Origin: Isoetes taiwanensis
Taxonomy: Eukaryota; Streptophyta; Lycopodiopsida; Isoetales; Isoetaceae
Length of the DNA stretch: 64,000 bases
Direction of reading: 5' to 3'
Assembly: GCA_021234155.1 (NCBI GenBank)
Contig: JAJEKV010000168.1
Coordinates: 248,001 to 312,000 of the forward strand
Part shown: positions 52,297-64,000 of the stretch, in pieces
Numbering within the stretch: the stretch's first letter is position 1
Layout: each line of letters begins with the position of its first letter
Notes under the pieces: model-generated
Database searches by the model: none
What the model was told of the DNA's origin: nothing
The model's input: only the letters and a program-made list of their open reading frames with translations
Program-made: the position numbers and the translations under genes

Positions 52297-55019
52297 TCAG
52301 CTATCCAGAAGTCCTGCTCGCTGATAAACACTCATTTCAGTTAAGTCAGCTATACATTCGATATCCTGAAAGCCACCTACTTCACGAAGTGCAGACCAAC
52401 CACGCCGAGCCAAGAAGTCACGGAATTCATCATCTAAATAGAATGTTCGTTCTTCCGTAGCACCAGTAATGTGATCAGATCCATCATATATACATATTTT
52501 GATCGTCACACCTGTCAACAAGCAGAAAGGAACTAAGGCTGACATTATTTGCAGATAAATAAAAAACGATTTGTTGTCCATGGCCTGCTACTACCTTTGT
52601 CCACATTGAGGATATAAATACCAGCTGGCATATCCCGATCTATGCTCCATATAACACCATCTTCATCCTCTAGCCAGAATGCTCGCCTTGTCCGCAGTCC
52701 AAAAGCTGCTCTTATCGCATCTTTGATAGCCTCATATGAACCATCAATACCGATCCTTCTTGTCACATTCTCATACCTCACTATAATGATTTTACCACCT
52801 GGAAGTGCAGGCCGATTTCCTCCTGAGAATAATATAATAATAAACTTAGGCACACCTCCTACACTATCAAGTACTGTGAATCTGCTTACGATTAAATACT
52901 GGAAAAGAAAAAGAGCAACTAAAGTTTTAAGTGGCTAATCTTGGATAGCATATAGTTATTGTAAGTTCTATAAATGAAGTAAAAGATGATCAATGCAATT
53001 TCATATTTATATTGCTCTACGGCCTGTGAAATTGAAAACTTACTTGAAAACACATCACAAGAAAAGCCATTTCATTGAATGGCTTAGCATTACCAGTTAG
53101 AAAAGGAACAGTTAAATAAACAAACTTCAAGATGCAGCAAACTTTTTCATTCTATTCACTAAGACCTTAAACTTCCCTGCTGAGATGTTATATCAGGATT
53201 TCACAAACTTACCACCCACTACTCTCATCCCTCGTCCTTCCTATGTCCACTATCAAATCTTTCTGCATCCCAACATGGTCTTGCTGAAGGTATGCTTTTC
53301 TGCCCCCACTATTTAATAATTAGAATTTCCTCAAATCTATGATTTTTTCTACTCCAGCATATAAATTATATATTTGTTTGGGGCTGCACATTGAGCTCAG
53401 ATCCTTAAATTGACCAAATATAGCATTAATAAACATGACAAAGTCTCATCCACTCCTTCCAGATATAAATGGATGTGATCTTAAGCATGACTCAAGAATT
53501 GGCACACTTGATACCTATTGTAATTTTATAACAAAGTCAGGGTCAATATATGCACGATTTGACTGCACAATTCCATCATAAACAAGCCTAAATTTATCTT
53601 TCAAGTACATTTCACGAGTGCCAGAATAGTGAAGAATTGCTTGCCAAGAAGGAACAAGGACCTCGTGAATTTCACCATATGCATTCCTGTTGGTTCACAT
53701 GGCTGGAAAACTATATAGTCAAGTTAAGGGGGTTATGGAAATTGATATTAGCCATATGGCATGTGTCAATAGATCTGTTCTTAGCTACAAATGTGCGAGA
53801 CTGTGGTTATTTCCCTAGTAGATCTTGCATGTTCCTTCCAACCCAATTTCCTCGTAAGGACAAAACCCTAGCAACAATCTTCAACTCATCATGTACCATT
53901 TCATGAGGGTAGATTAATATTTTTAGAACGTCACTCAGAATTCCAAGCTGAAGTAATCTATATGGAGGCCAGCACTGCATTATCCAGAAAAGTCACAATA
54001 CTTAACCTAAGGTCACATAGAAAAGAAATTACCACTGGAAAATGAATCTCTCCAGTTCCATGGGCTTAACCCACTACCAACAGCTGCATCACTTGATTGA
54101 AGTGGCGTTGGATTTCCATCTTGCTCAAATCTGCGTTCAAGGCTTGACTGACTTCTTCCTATGACTGAAAAATAACATAAAGGATCATAAAGGTGATAGA
54201 ACTTCCCAGGTTTTTACATAAATATGTAATTTACAGGGTTAGTTCCTTATACAGTCTATGTAAGTAAGATGCTATCCTAGTAAGATGCTACTCAAGAGAT
54301 ATTTATGAAGCCTATGTAATCTTACAGGCTGTTTTTATGACCGTGCCCCATATCCCATTTATATGGGTGATATTCTTTTGGGCTTTATCCGGTGTCTTAA
54401 CACTTTCAGTAGAATTACTCCAAGTAAACTTTAGATGTAATTTCTTTATGCAAATATAAAAGTAACTGCTCTAATGGAACAAAAACCGTGGCCTTTTTGG
54501 GAAATGAGGTAAGTGGTGTTGATAGGGAACGCTTATATAAATTCCAGCTTATCAGCATAAAACAGTTTAATATATCATACCTTTAGGTGATAGATCAAAC
54601 TTGGCAGGACTCCTATATGGTGTTAGCCTGGCCCTATCTCCAAGGAGCTCTTCAAGTTCCCGATACCAGCTCATCTTACTGGCTGCTCCTTTGTCATGGT
54701 GCTTTGCCTTCTTGTATTCCTTTAGCAAATTCCTCCACTTATCAATACACATGGTAGGAGATCTTTCAAAGCCCCTATCCTTCATTTTAGCAGAAATCAT
54801 TTCCCACAGATGCTTATTCGATTTGGTAGTGTTAAATAGACTGTCGACTTCTCTTCTAAAAGCTATCAATGCCTTGATTTCCTCCTGAACCCATGTTTCA
54901 GCCCTCTTTTTTGGAGCCTTTAGGTCATTATCGTCCCCAATGTTTTCAGATAGAAGGCCATGAGCAGAAGGGGGCGTTAAATGTGAAGCCAAGACACCAT
55001 TAGTCATGCCTTGAATCAT
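52297..55019 (-). CDS. Trihelix transcription factor, GT-1/GT-4 type
   Basis: Four exons: 54581-55019, 54033-54164, 52595-52822, 52297-52511. All introns are GT..AG and phases close to give 337 residues. A stop codon in frame just upstream supports the ATG at 55019. Exon 1 holds the trihelix DNA-binding domain (about residues 40-127) with the three signature Trp (W43, W72, W95): [55 protein letters not shown]. Exons 3-4 encode the C-terminal region typical of GT-1: [20 protein letters not shown] and [19 protein letters not shown]. Family members bind GT elements of light-regulated promoters in the nucleus. The frame is intact throughout, so it is likely functional. It is somewhat shorter than the roughly 370-400 residues I recall for Arabidopsis members. 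Confidence 0.92.
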
Positions 55020-57732
55020 GGCAACCAGTATATCCTAAACCCTAATGTTTCATAAGGTAATATGATTCTATTCAGCGCTCTGTTTACAGTTCTGAGAAAC
55101 CCAAATCAAGAGGCATGCAACCAAATGCTATTAAAACCCCAAGAAAGTTCTTATCTTCCAATCCATGGTACTAACCTGGATTGAGCTGCTTCCAACGTTT
55201 CATAATGACCCAAGACAATGTTCATCCTGTAGAGGCTTGGTTGATCGAAGTATATCATCTCTGTATGCAAGGCAAATAAGTAGATAGAATACGCAAGGAT
55301 CAAGGGCCGGACTGGTCATGACTGGCGCGTTTTCGTCTGATCCGAAGAAACAAGAATCCACGCGAAATGGGTGGCCTCTACTCCTAAGAAAAATGTTTTT
55401 AGGTGTCAAAAGGGGTGATGATCGAATCCACGAGAGCAACGAAACTGTGATCCTTCATCCTAATTTAGGGACCACCTGTTATTAATTCCCTTCCGTCGAA
55501 AATGTTTTTCTTTCGTGGAGTTGCCTGATAGGTAGATTGCTCTAGGGAAATTTACTAAAATAACCTTAATTATTTTCCAAATTGCCCGTAGAGTTTGGTC
55601 GCCATGTTTCGCGCACTTAAGAGGCAAACAACGTACTGACCCCCATGCTGCCTCGGATCCATTCCGCCTTTTACCTTTTGGATACCTCTTCGTGAAAAGA
55701 CATCCACATCAAAAATGCGACTAGAAAGTTATGGCGTAAATTCTCAAAGTGGCCTTAGCTCCATCGCCGCCATGTTCCTAACCACATCGCGGGTACTCGT
55801 GGCCAGAGTTCGCAGGTGTGGGATTAATGTTTATAAGTGCTACTCTATCGCGCGCGACTTGGAGTGGAATCAGACCATACCAACAACTGCCACATCTTAT
55901 TAATATCACCACGCCTACCGCGGACCGCCTAGATGCCATCTACGACCTGCCACCATCGATACTTATGCCGCCAAATTTATCGAGGTACTCCACTAACTGG
56001 CCACCGCTAAGCATTCTAACTTCCTTCGCCAAAATTCGGTTTCGCTAATTTTTCTTCGTGTAATCCTAACTGCTTATCTACTACATCTAAATTGGTCCCT
56101 AACATTCTCCTCAGCCCCCAACCGCTGAAAGGTAATTTGAGTATTAAAGGTCGTGATTTTTGAAATCCCGAATCCACTCTGTATCGGGCATCATTCCAAA
56201 TATCCGCTTAAATTGAGTGCGTCTGGATCATCCTCTTGCCGGGCCAATCCTCCTGGACGCCTGCCGCCGCAGTAAGCCCCATCAAGCTGTTGTGCATTTG
56301 GTGATCACCACATTTACGCTTCCATGGCGTGCATGAGAAGAATCATGGATTACCTCGAGGAGACCAAGCTATCCCCGGTCGGGTTCTCAATGGATGTTGT
56401 TAGAGGAAGTGCCCACTCCTAACAGGGTAGCTAGCCCTACCGGGCCGAAAGCAATCCACCATCACCTACAAGCCTCCTACTGGCGACTTGGCTAATAGAT
56501 CTTCAAGATCCTAAATCGCATGATGACTTAGCCGAGGTTACAACCGGGCCACGGCCATCTCAGAACGGGAGGTTTCACCGAGATTGTGTCCCAAGTTGAG
56601 TACCGACAAAGTCCTAAAACCAATCTCATGCATTGCCATATTGTAGTTAGAGAAGGAGATCATGCCTTTCCAGAGCCCTAGTTGGTTGATCGACCAAGGG
56701 CCCTTTGTATGTATGGCCCATTCCTCGGATTTGATCCTCTCCTCCCTTCCTTTGGTTTCACACTGTAGGCCACCACCGCGGCTACAACTCATACAAATGG
56801 GGTTCTTTTCTAGAAAAGCCTTAATTTTGTATAATCAAAACACTGCATTGATCTTCTCGGCCCCGTGGCCGTACTGGGTCTCTTTATTTGGTTGTGTTGA
56901 TTATTTAGCTGTGCGGGAATGATGGCCAATTCTAGCAGGTTTATGCTAGTCTGATATTGGTATAGCATTGTGGAATTTAGTTGCAAATAATAACTTTATG
57001 TACAATGAGTCTACCTTTAATTTAGAGTCTTATGGATAATTTTAATTTTCTTGGGTTTCCATCGTAGTCTTCGTGAGCATCTGTGCATGGTATCTCATAG
57101 GGAAATATGCTAAATGTAACTTAAAATCAAGAATGCTAGGTAAACAAGCATACTTGGACTCACGCTGGGTGTAGAAGCTAAGTGAATGAGGTCCCTCCCA
57201 AACCTTGAAGCATGGTTTCACTCAATTAGAGAAATTTCTGCTTTCTCGCTTGGACAAATCCTAAATAGGTCAGTGGGTCACCCCGGATGTGTAAGAAATG
57301 ATTCCTCCCCAACCAAAAACAAAGCGCCAATAATCCTAAGTTCACTTTGAAAAATAACACGCTACCATGATTTGACACTGTGCCCGTGAGCCTCCAAAGT
57401 CGCCATGACAAAGAATCCCAGGGGTTTGAGCAAATGTAGCTAATGTTGTTTCAAATGTAGTGCAAATATCGATGCTTGTTTTTGCTTGTGGCAATCCTTT
57501 ATGGATTTATAATTTAATAGATAAAGGTGCAATAAAATGACTTTATGTTGGAAATTTGAGAAGGTGACTCGAAATTTAAGGATCTATTTGGAGATAGGTG
57601 ATATTAGCAGTGCTTACATAGGTGGTATTGGGTGGTTTTGTTTTATAATTGAATGTTTGCATATATATAACGGTACATCTCTAGAGAAATTAGAATATTT
57701 ATAATGAAAAATCGTGGAAAATCTTAGGTAAA
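55020..57732. other. No gene recognised; promoter side of the trihelix gene
   Basis: The part near 55020 should be 5' untranslated region and promoter of the trihelix gene. Beyond about 55450 there are only short frames without domains. Base composition changes around 55600-56500 (more GC) but I cannot assign it. Confidence 0.4.
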
Positions 57733-57880
57733 AAAAAAAAACCTTTAAACCTCGTTTCAAGACTCCTTTGAGACTATCCTCCCGTGATTTCTAACATTTT
57801 GTGACTCAAGTGATCTAATCAAGCATAATTGGCAACCCTATACATAAAATCAGTGTACTTTATGTACAAAAGTAAGTAGA
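57733..57880. repeat. Left member of a 6.1-kb-spaced direct repeat
   Basis: Shares with 63861-64000 the blocks GACTATCCT..ATTTCTAACATTTT and ATAATTGGCAACCCTATACA, in the same order and orientation, with indels between. It could be a decayed LTR pair around 57733-64000 or two copies of a dispersed repeat. Confidence 0.5.
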
Positions 57881-60800
57881 TCCTGGGCCTCGATTTTCCG
57901 TAGAAATGCTATATATTACTCAAAAAGAATAGTGTAACAATATATAAAACCAAATCACACAAATATGATTTCATAATAAATAAGTAATATAATCCTTTTA
58001 CAAGTAATCCAAATCTCATGGAACTATAATTGGTTATGTGTGCTTATCAGATTTTTACTTTTGATTCTACATAAAAACCTCGTATACAAAACCATATAAC
58101 TTTGGAATCGAAAGCTTCAAGTACGATATATAAGTATCTTCCTAAATATCCTTTTCATTTGCATCATGTAAATAAGGAAAAACATTAGTAGGAGCAGAAA
58201 TTCTTCAAGTACTGCACTCACAAAACAAAAAACAAGCATTAATATGGTTGTTAAGTGTAATGCGGGTAGCAGTGTCATAAGAATTTTCGGGTTTATGGCT
58301 CCTTCACCGCCATGTTCCTCACAAAATGTAAATTGATAGCGTAAAATTACAATCATATATCTTATTGTTAGCCATTTACCTTGTCCCTTTAATGGATCTA
58401 TATACTAGCTTAACAAAATAAATATTTCAAAAGGTCGTGGATCTTCACTAATCTACTAGATCTTTATATCCGCTTAGATCTGTGCAATATCTCATATTCA
58501 TTAGAGTCCTGCCATTATTTGGGACTTAAATCCATGTTCTTACACTCATACTAACTCCTCTCGCATCCCTTTTAAAAGCTGTAAATCAGGATCTCAGATA
58601 TTAGGATCATTTCTATGTCTATTTATTATAGATCACCTAGCAATTATAAAGCATTGAATCTACTCTATCTTTATCCTTTAAAATCAGGTATATAGGAATA
58701 TCTATTAATGCTACAAAAATTAAAAAAAAAAAAAACTGTATGGCTCGAGTAGGAATGTTTGACTCTTTGATCACCTTCCATAGTTGCTTTCCTTTTAACT
58801 GCATTTATGCTATGTTGCACTTTTGATCAAAGAAAACCTATAACTCCAGCTTGAAGCCTGTGATGGCCCTCATGGGTTGCTCTATCCTTTCTCCTTTGGC
58901 AATCAGACTCCTCATTGTAAGAGAGAATCACCCATAATAGTATTTTCTTCTTACATGTGCCTCAAAGTACCACTCAAAGGCAAGGCAAAGCTTGTGGAAT
59001 TGGAACAACATTTTCTTCCCTTCCTTTTGCTGCTTATTTTTCTCATCCTCGTTTTCCTTTTCGCGGTGGATCATATTCAGACTTTTCTCACTATATGGGC
59101 ATGCATGGGTTCACACTAGCCTAGCAACTGCAATCTGTAAGTATGCATTTCATACCAGATCTTCCTTTATATAGCCACAATTGAATTTAGGTTCGTAAGA
59201 GATAAGATCGTAAGACCTATTTGGAAGACTCCATCCGGACCGCAGATCTTGATGAATATGATCGGCCTGGGCCTCTCGCGGCAGCTTCTTGTCGGCTTTA
59301 CTCACCACACTTCGGCCTGCTTCCATCCACCTTACGCACTCATAGCATGTTTATTTTTGCCCTAATATTTTGTTGCTCTTAAGCATACCATAGGTTCTAA
59401 AACCATTAGTATTAGATGTGTTTAAAAATTGTGGAGACAAACCATCATATGGAAAACCTTTGTAACACACCATCATCGTGGTTTCATTGTCAGATCCTCC
59501 TCTACAAAAAGCATGACTTATTTAAACAAACTCATTGCCCAACTTAATAATAAAAAATCCTCCCCTCCAAAATTCTCGAGGTTAAGGAGGCCTCATGGTT
59601 AGTTATCATCAGATATTTATGTATAAACCCTTAGAATACAAATAAGGGGTGCAAGGCCTTTACTGCATTGCAGCTGCCTTGGGTAAACCCCAATCTTAAA
59701 CTTTAGCACTACAAAACCATTTCAAATAGTAGATAATGTAACCTTCACATGAGTGTTTTCAAAGATGTTTACCATGCTTCACAGTCGTGATAGAAGTCCT
59801 CCGGTAATCCTCCTTGTGTAAAGTCGCTAAAAATATTTTTGCGTGATGTCCTTTTTAGCAAAACCCATTTGCACAAAAGGCTTTGTATTAATGCCGCAAT
59901 ATCTAGGCTGCATTGTTGGCACTTGAATGTGGAATAGAGATATGGCATTATTTGAGATATGATTACCTTCGGGCTCGCCCATAAGGCTCCATGTACTGGC
60001 CGGGCTCTTTGTGAGTAATTTGTTAACTTTTAAAATGGAAGCTTCCTCGTCTTTGTCATATCTTCTCATTCTAAATATGCCTCTATATTACGATCACTTT
60101 ACTTGTATGGTAGTGTTGAGAAAGCTGCATATAGCCCAAGTATTTCACTCGGCTCCTTCGCTCCTCGCTATATAATCGCTTCTGGTATCTTTTATGCCCA
60201 GTGTTCCATGTTATACAATCAGATTTCGTAATCTTTCGAAAAATCCTGTAAGTTACTACCTATTGAGCAAGGCTACGAGGTCATCTATGTACCTTTAAGT
60301 TGCATGTTGAATCAGAAATGTCATTGAATCTTCCCTTTATAGGCCAGCCATAATAAATCTTAGCCTATACCAAGATAAATATAGAATGCACCAGTCGGGC
60401 TACATGAAAAGCCCATTGGTACCTCTTTTCTTTGTTCCATATTTCTCAGCCATTTGAGAAAGCAAATGAGTGACTCAACCAAGTATTCATTTCCTTTAAT
60501 CTTGTCTCTAGAAACAGCCTTCCAACTATTATGTTCTTTTATCTTTATGGTTTCTTACCCATTTTACCGTAAATATGTCATTCTTTTTTCTTTGAGTATC
60601 GTGTCAAACATCTTGCACTCCACCAAAGATGTATTCCCATACCATATCCGCTACATCATTAATGATTTCCTGCATCCTTCTTCCCCCGTATAGGGAATAT
60701 TCTCATAATATCCGTAATGTCTCAAAGAAAGACATTATATATTTTGCAGGGAAGATTAAGAACTATATCATACACACGTAATCAATTCATCCAAAGATGC

Positions 60801-63800
60801 ATTGGATCTTGTTGGGATTCCACATTCAATCCTAGTCGCTGGTTCATGGCATACTTTTGGCCATTTCCATGAAATTATTGAGTATGCTAGCTTACTATTT
60901 TAGCTATTTCCCGTAAAATATCAGACATTGGTACTGGTAAGTCATCCTCAGATTCCTTCTTCTTGTGGGCCTTATGGTATGTGTGGCCATAAGATATGGT
61001 AGTTTTACGCTTGTGGACCAAGATCCCCTCGTAAGGTCGTACTTTATTTTATCTCCTCAAGCAGTGAAGTTTTATGACTCAGTGTTTCCCATTAAGCACT
61101 TTTCTCAAGTCCTCACTAGATAATCTTTGAATGGCCATCTCATAAACGGTTGTTGGTGCATATGAATGCTGCTGCTATTGCCAGCCTTTATCAAGTCCCG
61201 TAATGAATGATTTATTAAGCCATTCTAGGTTCTTCCTTACCTCCAAGTCTTCCATAAAAAATCTCTTTGGGAAGAGTGTATTCTTAATTTCATAAGTTCC
61301 ATGTGTGCATATTGCTCAATCAGTCGCAGATAGACCATGAATATCATCTTCATCATATCCAATAGATCGTGATTTTAGCAGAGGAAGAATTGTGCGTACA
61401 AATTAGATACATCCTCCATAACCTCGCTGTAATATTAAGACCGGCTATCCGGGGATAGTTATGGTTCGTAATTCATTTGTGAATGCATTCCTCGGCTTGA
61501 TACTATGTGTATATAACTGTAGCTCCGCTGGTTCAGATATGCCCAATGTCCCGCCTATGAATTGCGCCAGTTTGGTATTTTGTATTGGGTATCCGGCAAG
61601 AAGGTTTCAAAGAAAAACCCAAAAGGTTTATATATCTTTTGCTTTATTTGCTCAGATATCTCCATGCAAAGATAGTAATTGTCCAGTAAGCTCATCACTA
61701 CGATCCTCATAAGGCTCATACGTATCAATCTTTTAAAGATCTTCCTTTCTTTATGTTAAATTTTTTCTGTGGCTTTGGAGGAAAAGGCAAGGTGTAGATG
61801 TACAATGTGTTCCCCTTTTTCCTCCTTCTTAGTAACGTGTGCTTTTTCCGCTTATGTCTTTTGATGATTGTTCGGGCTACTTCCTACATTGTGATTACCA
61901 TGTGAGTTAGTTTTGTATACTATGTGCGTAAATTATGCAATGATCCTAAAGCTCAAATACACAAAGTTGCAAGAACCAAACCTAAAATGGGAAAACTTTT
62001 ATTGTTTGTAGCATCGCTTTTTTTAAAATTTGTATGATAAATCCAATCGCTGGGGAAACTCATACATGAAACCTACAAATGTTTGGCATATGTTATGCTA
62101 ATCAAAAAGAGATATTATGCTTAGTTTTAGATCCGTACCCATGAATCAGCTGTCAGAGGTGCAAAGTGTCATCATGATGATACGGCTCTCCTTTAGTAAT
62201 GGAATATTCATCACCACATCCCCGTGACAAGCATAATTGTTGTCTTGCTTTCCTGTGAGTAGCAGTCAGATTTCAACACTTCCGCACCTTTTGATCACTT
62301 GTGATCCTTGGAGGTACCCTTGTCAAGTTAAGATAAAGAGTAGTGATTGCTACTTTGCTATTAGTAGAGTATGATTTAGCAAAAAGTAGGTCGCTCCCCG
62401 GTATACTCATTTTTCATATAAAATCAATGGGTTTGATCATTTTCTCGTAGTAATATCACCAATTTGTCATTTCCAAAAAGGGTCTTGAGGTTTGCTTCAA
62501 GATTCATGGCAAATGATTCTCAAGGCTATTTCAAAGAGTACCTTTCCTCAATTTAAATAAGATATGTGTAGGCCAAAGACAAACAGGTCGTGACAGCTTC
62601 TTTGTGGAGGAAATCCTGGTCATGGATACCATTTTCATCATGGGGTGTAGTGTTTGGAAAGATGTCCTCAAGGTGGTTCTACTCATGAAACTGTATGCCC
62701 CTCATCAAAACCATATGTTATGCCACTCTTGCACAAGTCATCTTCTTTTGCCATACTTATTTTTGTCACACTTTACACCGGCGTATGCAATGACCTCCCG
62801 TAATCGCTTCGTGTAGAAATCATCTCGCTCTCATTAGGAAATGCCATATATGCCCTTCCGCTTATCTCAGGTGCCAAGATTCCCTCTCGCCTTTACATGG
62901 CATCCCAAAAGAAATCCATAGTAAAAGGAATATCATGATCCAAATTTTATTAAAGTATTTCTCCCGCTGTGGTTTTACTCATGGGCCCGTCTCAGCTCTT
63001 TGGTAATTCCTGCTCTAGTGCAATCCATGTATCAAGATCCATTGGAGAATTGCCCCAAAAATTCTCAAGGCTTTCCATATGGCATTGTCATATGTGGTTC
63101 CATAGCATTCCAATCGCTTGTTCAATGATATTAGGAAAAAATGTGTCGAATTGGCCAAAGTCGATTAAAACATTATCTTCCGAAAGTATTTAAAACCCTG
63201 CTGTAAGGCAAGGCACCTCTTCAACAATGTTGTTATTCACATTCCTCAATATTCCGAAGTCACGCTAGTGAAGGCTATTTCTTTGTAAAACAAACATTGC
63301 CGCATCTCTTTTTGCTTCTCTACCTTCCCCTCGGTATTGCCAAAAAGAGCTGTGCGGGTATAATCTTTATTAGCTTCCTCGGTTTCATGAGGCCAAATCC
63401 ATGAATTCCCTTGCTTTTGTGTCCCTCAATACATGTCCTATTATATGTGGATTGAATCCATATTATTGTAAGTACAGTTTTAATGTCTTTGCATTTGTTG
63501 AAGCTCTAAATTGGTCTTCTTCATTTGTTCAAACACTTTGAACCATGCACTAAAACCAAGAAAGGCAAGAGGAGACTTTATCATATATGCTCATCTCTTT
63601 GAGAATTATGAACCTCGCGGATTTCTGTCATGTAATGCAAAGGCGATTAATCGCAGACGTATAGTTGGGGGCTTTGAGCATTGCAATCGATCAAGTAATT
63701 GAGAGCTTGAAGTTCCCTCGACCCAATCGGACCATTATCATGTGTAGTAATTTGTGCTATCCCTGCAATATAGCAAAGATGCAAATGTTGAGTATATTAT

Positions 63801-63860
63801 CATCACCGCTATAAGACTGTAATCACCGGCCACCGTAAGACCAATGAGTTGGAGTAAACA
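57881..63860. other. Unassigned, possible decayed retroelement interior
   Basis: No gene can be annotated. On the minus strand near 60275-60292 a YIDDL pentapeptide (RYIDDLVALLN) is read, as in the catalytic box of some reverse transcriptases. A short KYLGYMQLSQ follows downstream, and an 80-codon open frame lies at 59827-60069. Signals are scattered and weak. If real, this is a very old, heavily broken element. Confidence 0.25.
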
Positions 63861-64000
63861 TAAAAAACCTTTTAAACCTGTTCAAGACCTTTAGGACTAT
63901 CCTGCATTTCTAACATTTTAGACCTTTAAGATCTAATTGCTATAATTGGCAACCCTATACATAAAATGTGTACTTATGTATGCGTAGATCCGCCCCTCTC
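63861..64000. repeat. Right member of the 6.1-kb-spaced direct repeat (runs off the window)
   Basis: See the left member at 57733-57880. It extends beyond the window, so its length and ends cannot be set. Confidence 0.5.

Noticed and set aside
1-64000. tRNA, rRNA or organelle DNA insertions
   Set aside because: No cloverleaf with conserved TTCRANYC box and no rRNA-like stretch was recognised by eye. A tRNA-like segment occurs only as the complement in the LTR primer sites.

Overview
The window looks like a repeat-rich land-plant nuclear chromosome. Host-type genes include an LRR receptor-like protein (2500-4035), a four-exon GT-1/GT-4 type trihelix transcription factor (52297-55019) and a decayed fragment of a plastid-type ATP/ADP translocase. 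Nearly everything between them is nested mobile DNA. I cannot name the species; the dense old nesting would suit a large genome such as a fern, lycophyte or gymnosperm.

Layout. 1-5052: non-coding flank, the LRR gene, non-coding. 5053-29640: a minus-strand Ty1/copia fossil in three pieces. It was opened first by a 5'-truncated LINE (5460-6655) and then by a large DNA transposon (7235-29120; 25-bp terminal inverted repeats; ATTG target duplication). That transposon was later hit by a Ty3/gypsy element (7567-19197; duplication ATAAT), which carries a 545-bp palindromic MITE. Without the gypsy the transposon is about 10.25 kb. 29641-38073 and onward past 48387: a second, unrelated LINE on the minus strand. 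It is interrupted by a 292-bp MITE, a 729-bp hAT-like element with a perfect 8-bp duplication, a roughly 3.2-kb chimeric insert with two captured host-gene fragments, and a second gypsy of the same family in opposite orientation (38079-48381; duplication CTCCC). 48481-64000: mostly non-coding apart from the trihelix gene, a foldback element and a 6.1-kb-spaced repeat pair.

The most interesting object is the 10-kb DNA transposon. Its right half encodes a decayed transposase with an LDNC..NKN / GHTHDDID signature. Its left half encodes, divergently, a spliced gene with a ParB-like domain followed by a beta-class DNA amino-methyltransferase-like domain. Introns and flanks of the two genes carry at least 13 copies of one interrupted palindrome, ATCGC-N4-GCGAT. 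Five of them form an exact 34-bp-period, iteron-like array in intron 1 of the ParB-like gene. A ParB-like protein beside an array of long palindromes recalls bacterial ParB/parS partition or MTase-linked mobile elements; that functional link is inference. Two related small genes (61 and 63 residues) sit at the right end.

A second strong signal is shared by the two gypsy copies. Each carries, antisense to gag-pol, a short six-cysteine ORF behind an 18-bp identical CCAAT/ACGT box and a TATA box. Most codon differences between copies are synonymous in the antisense frame, although the sense strand there is non-coding.
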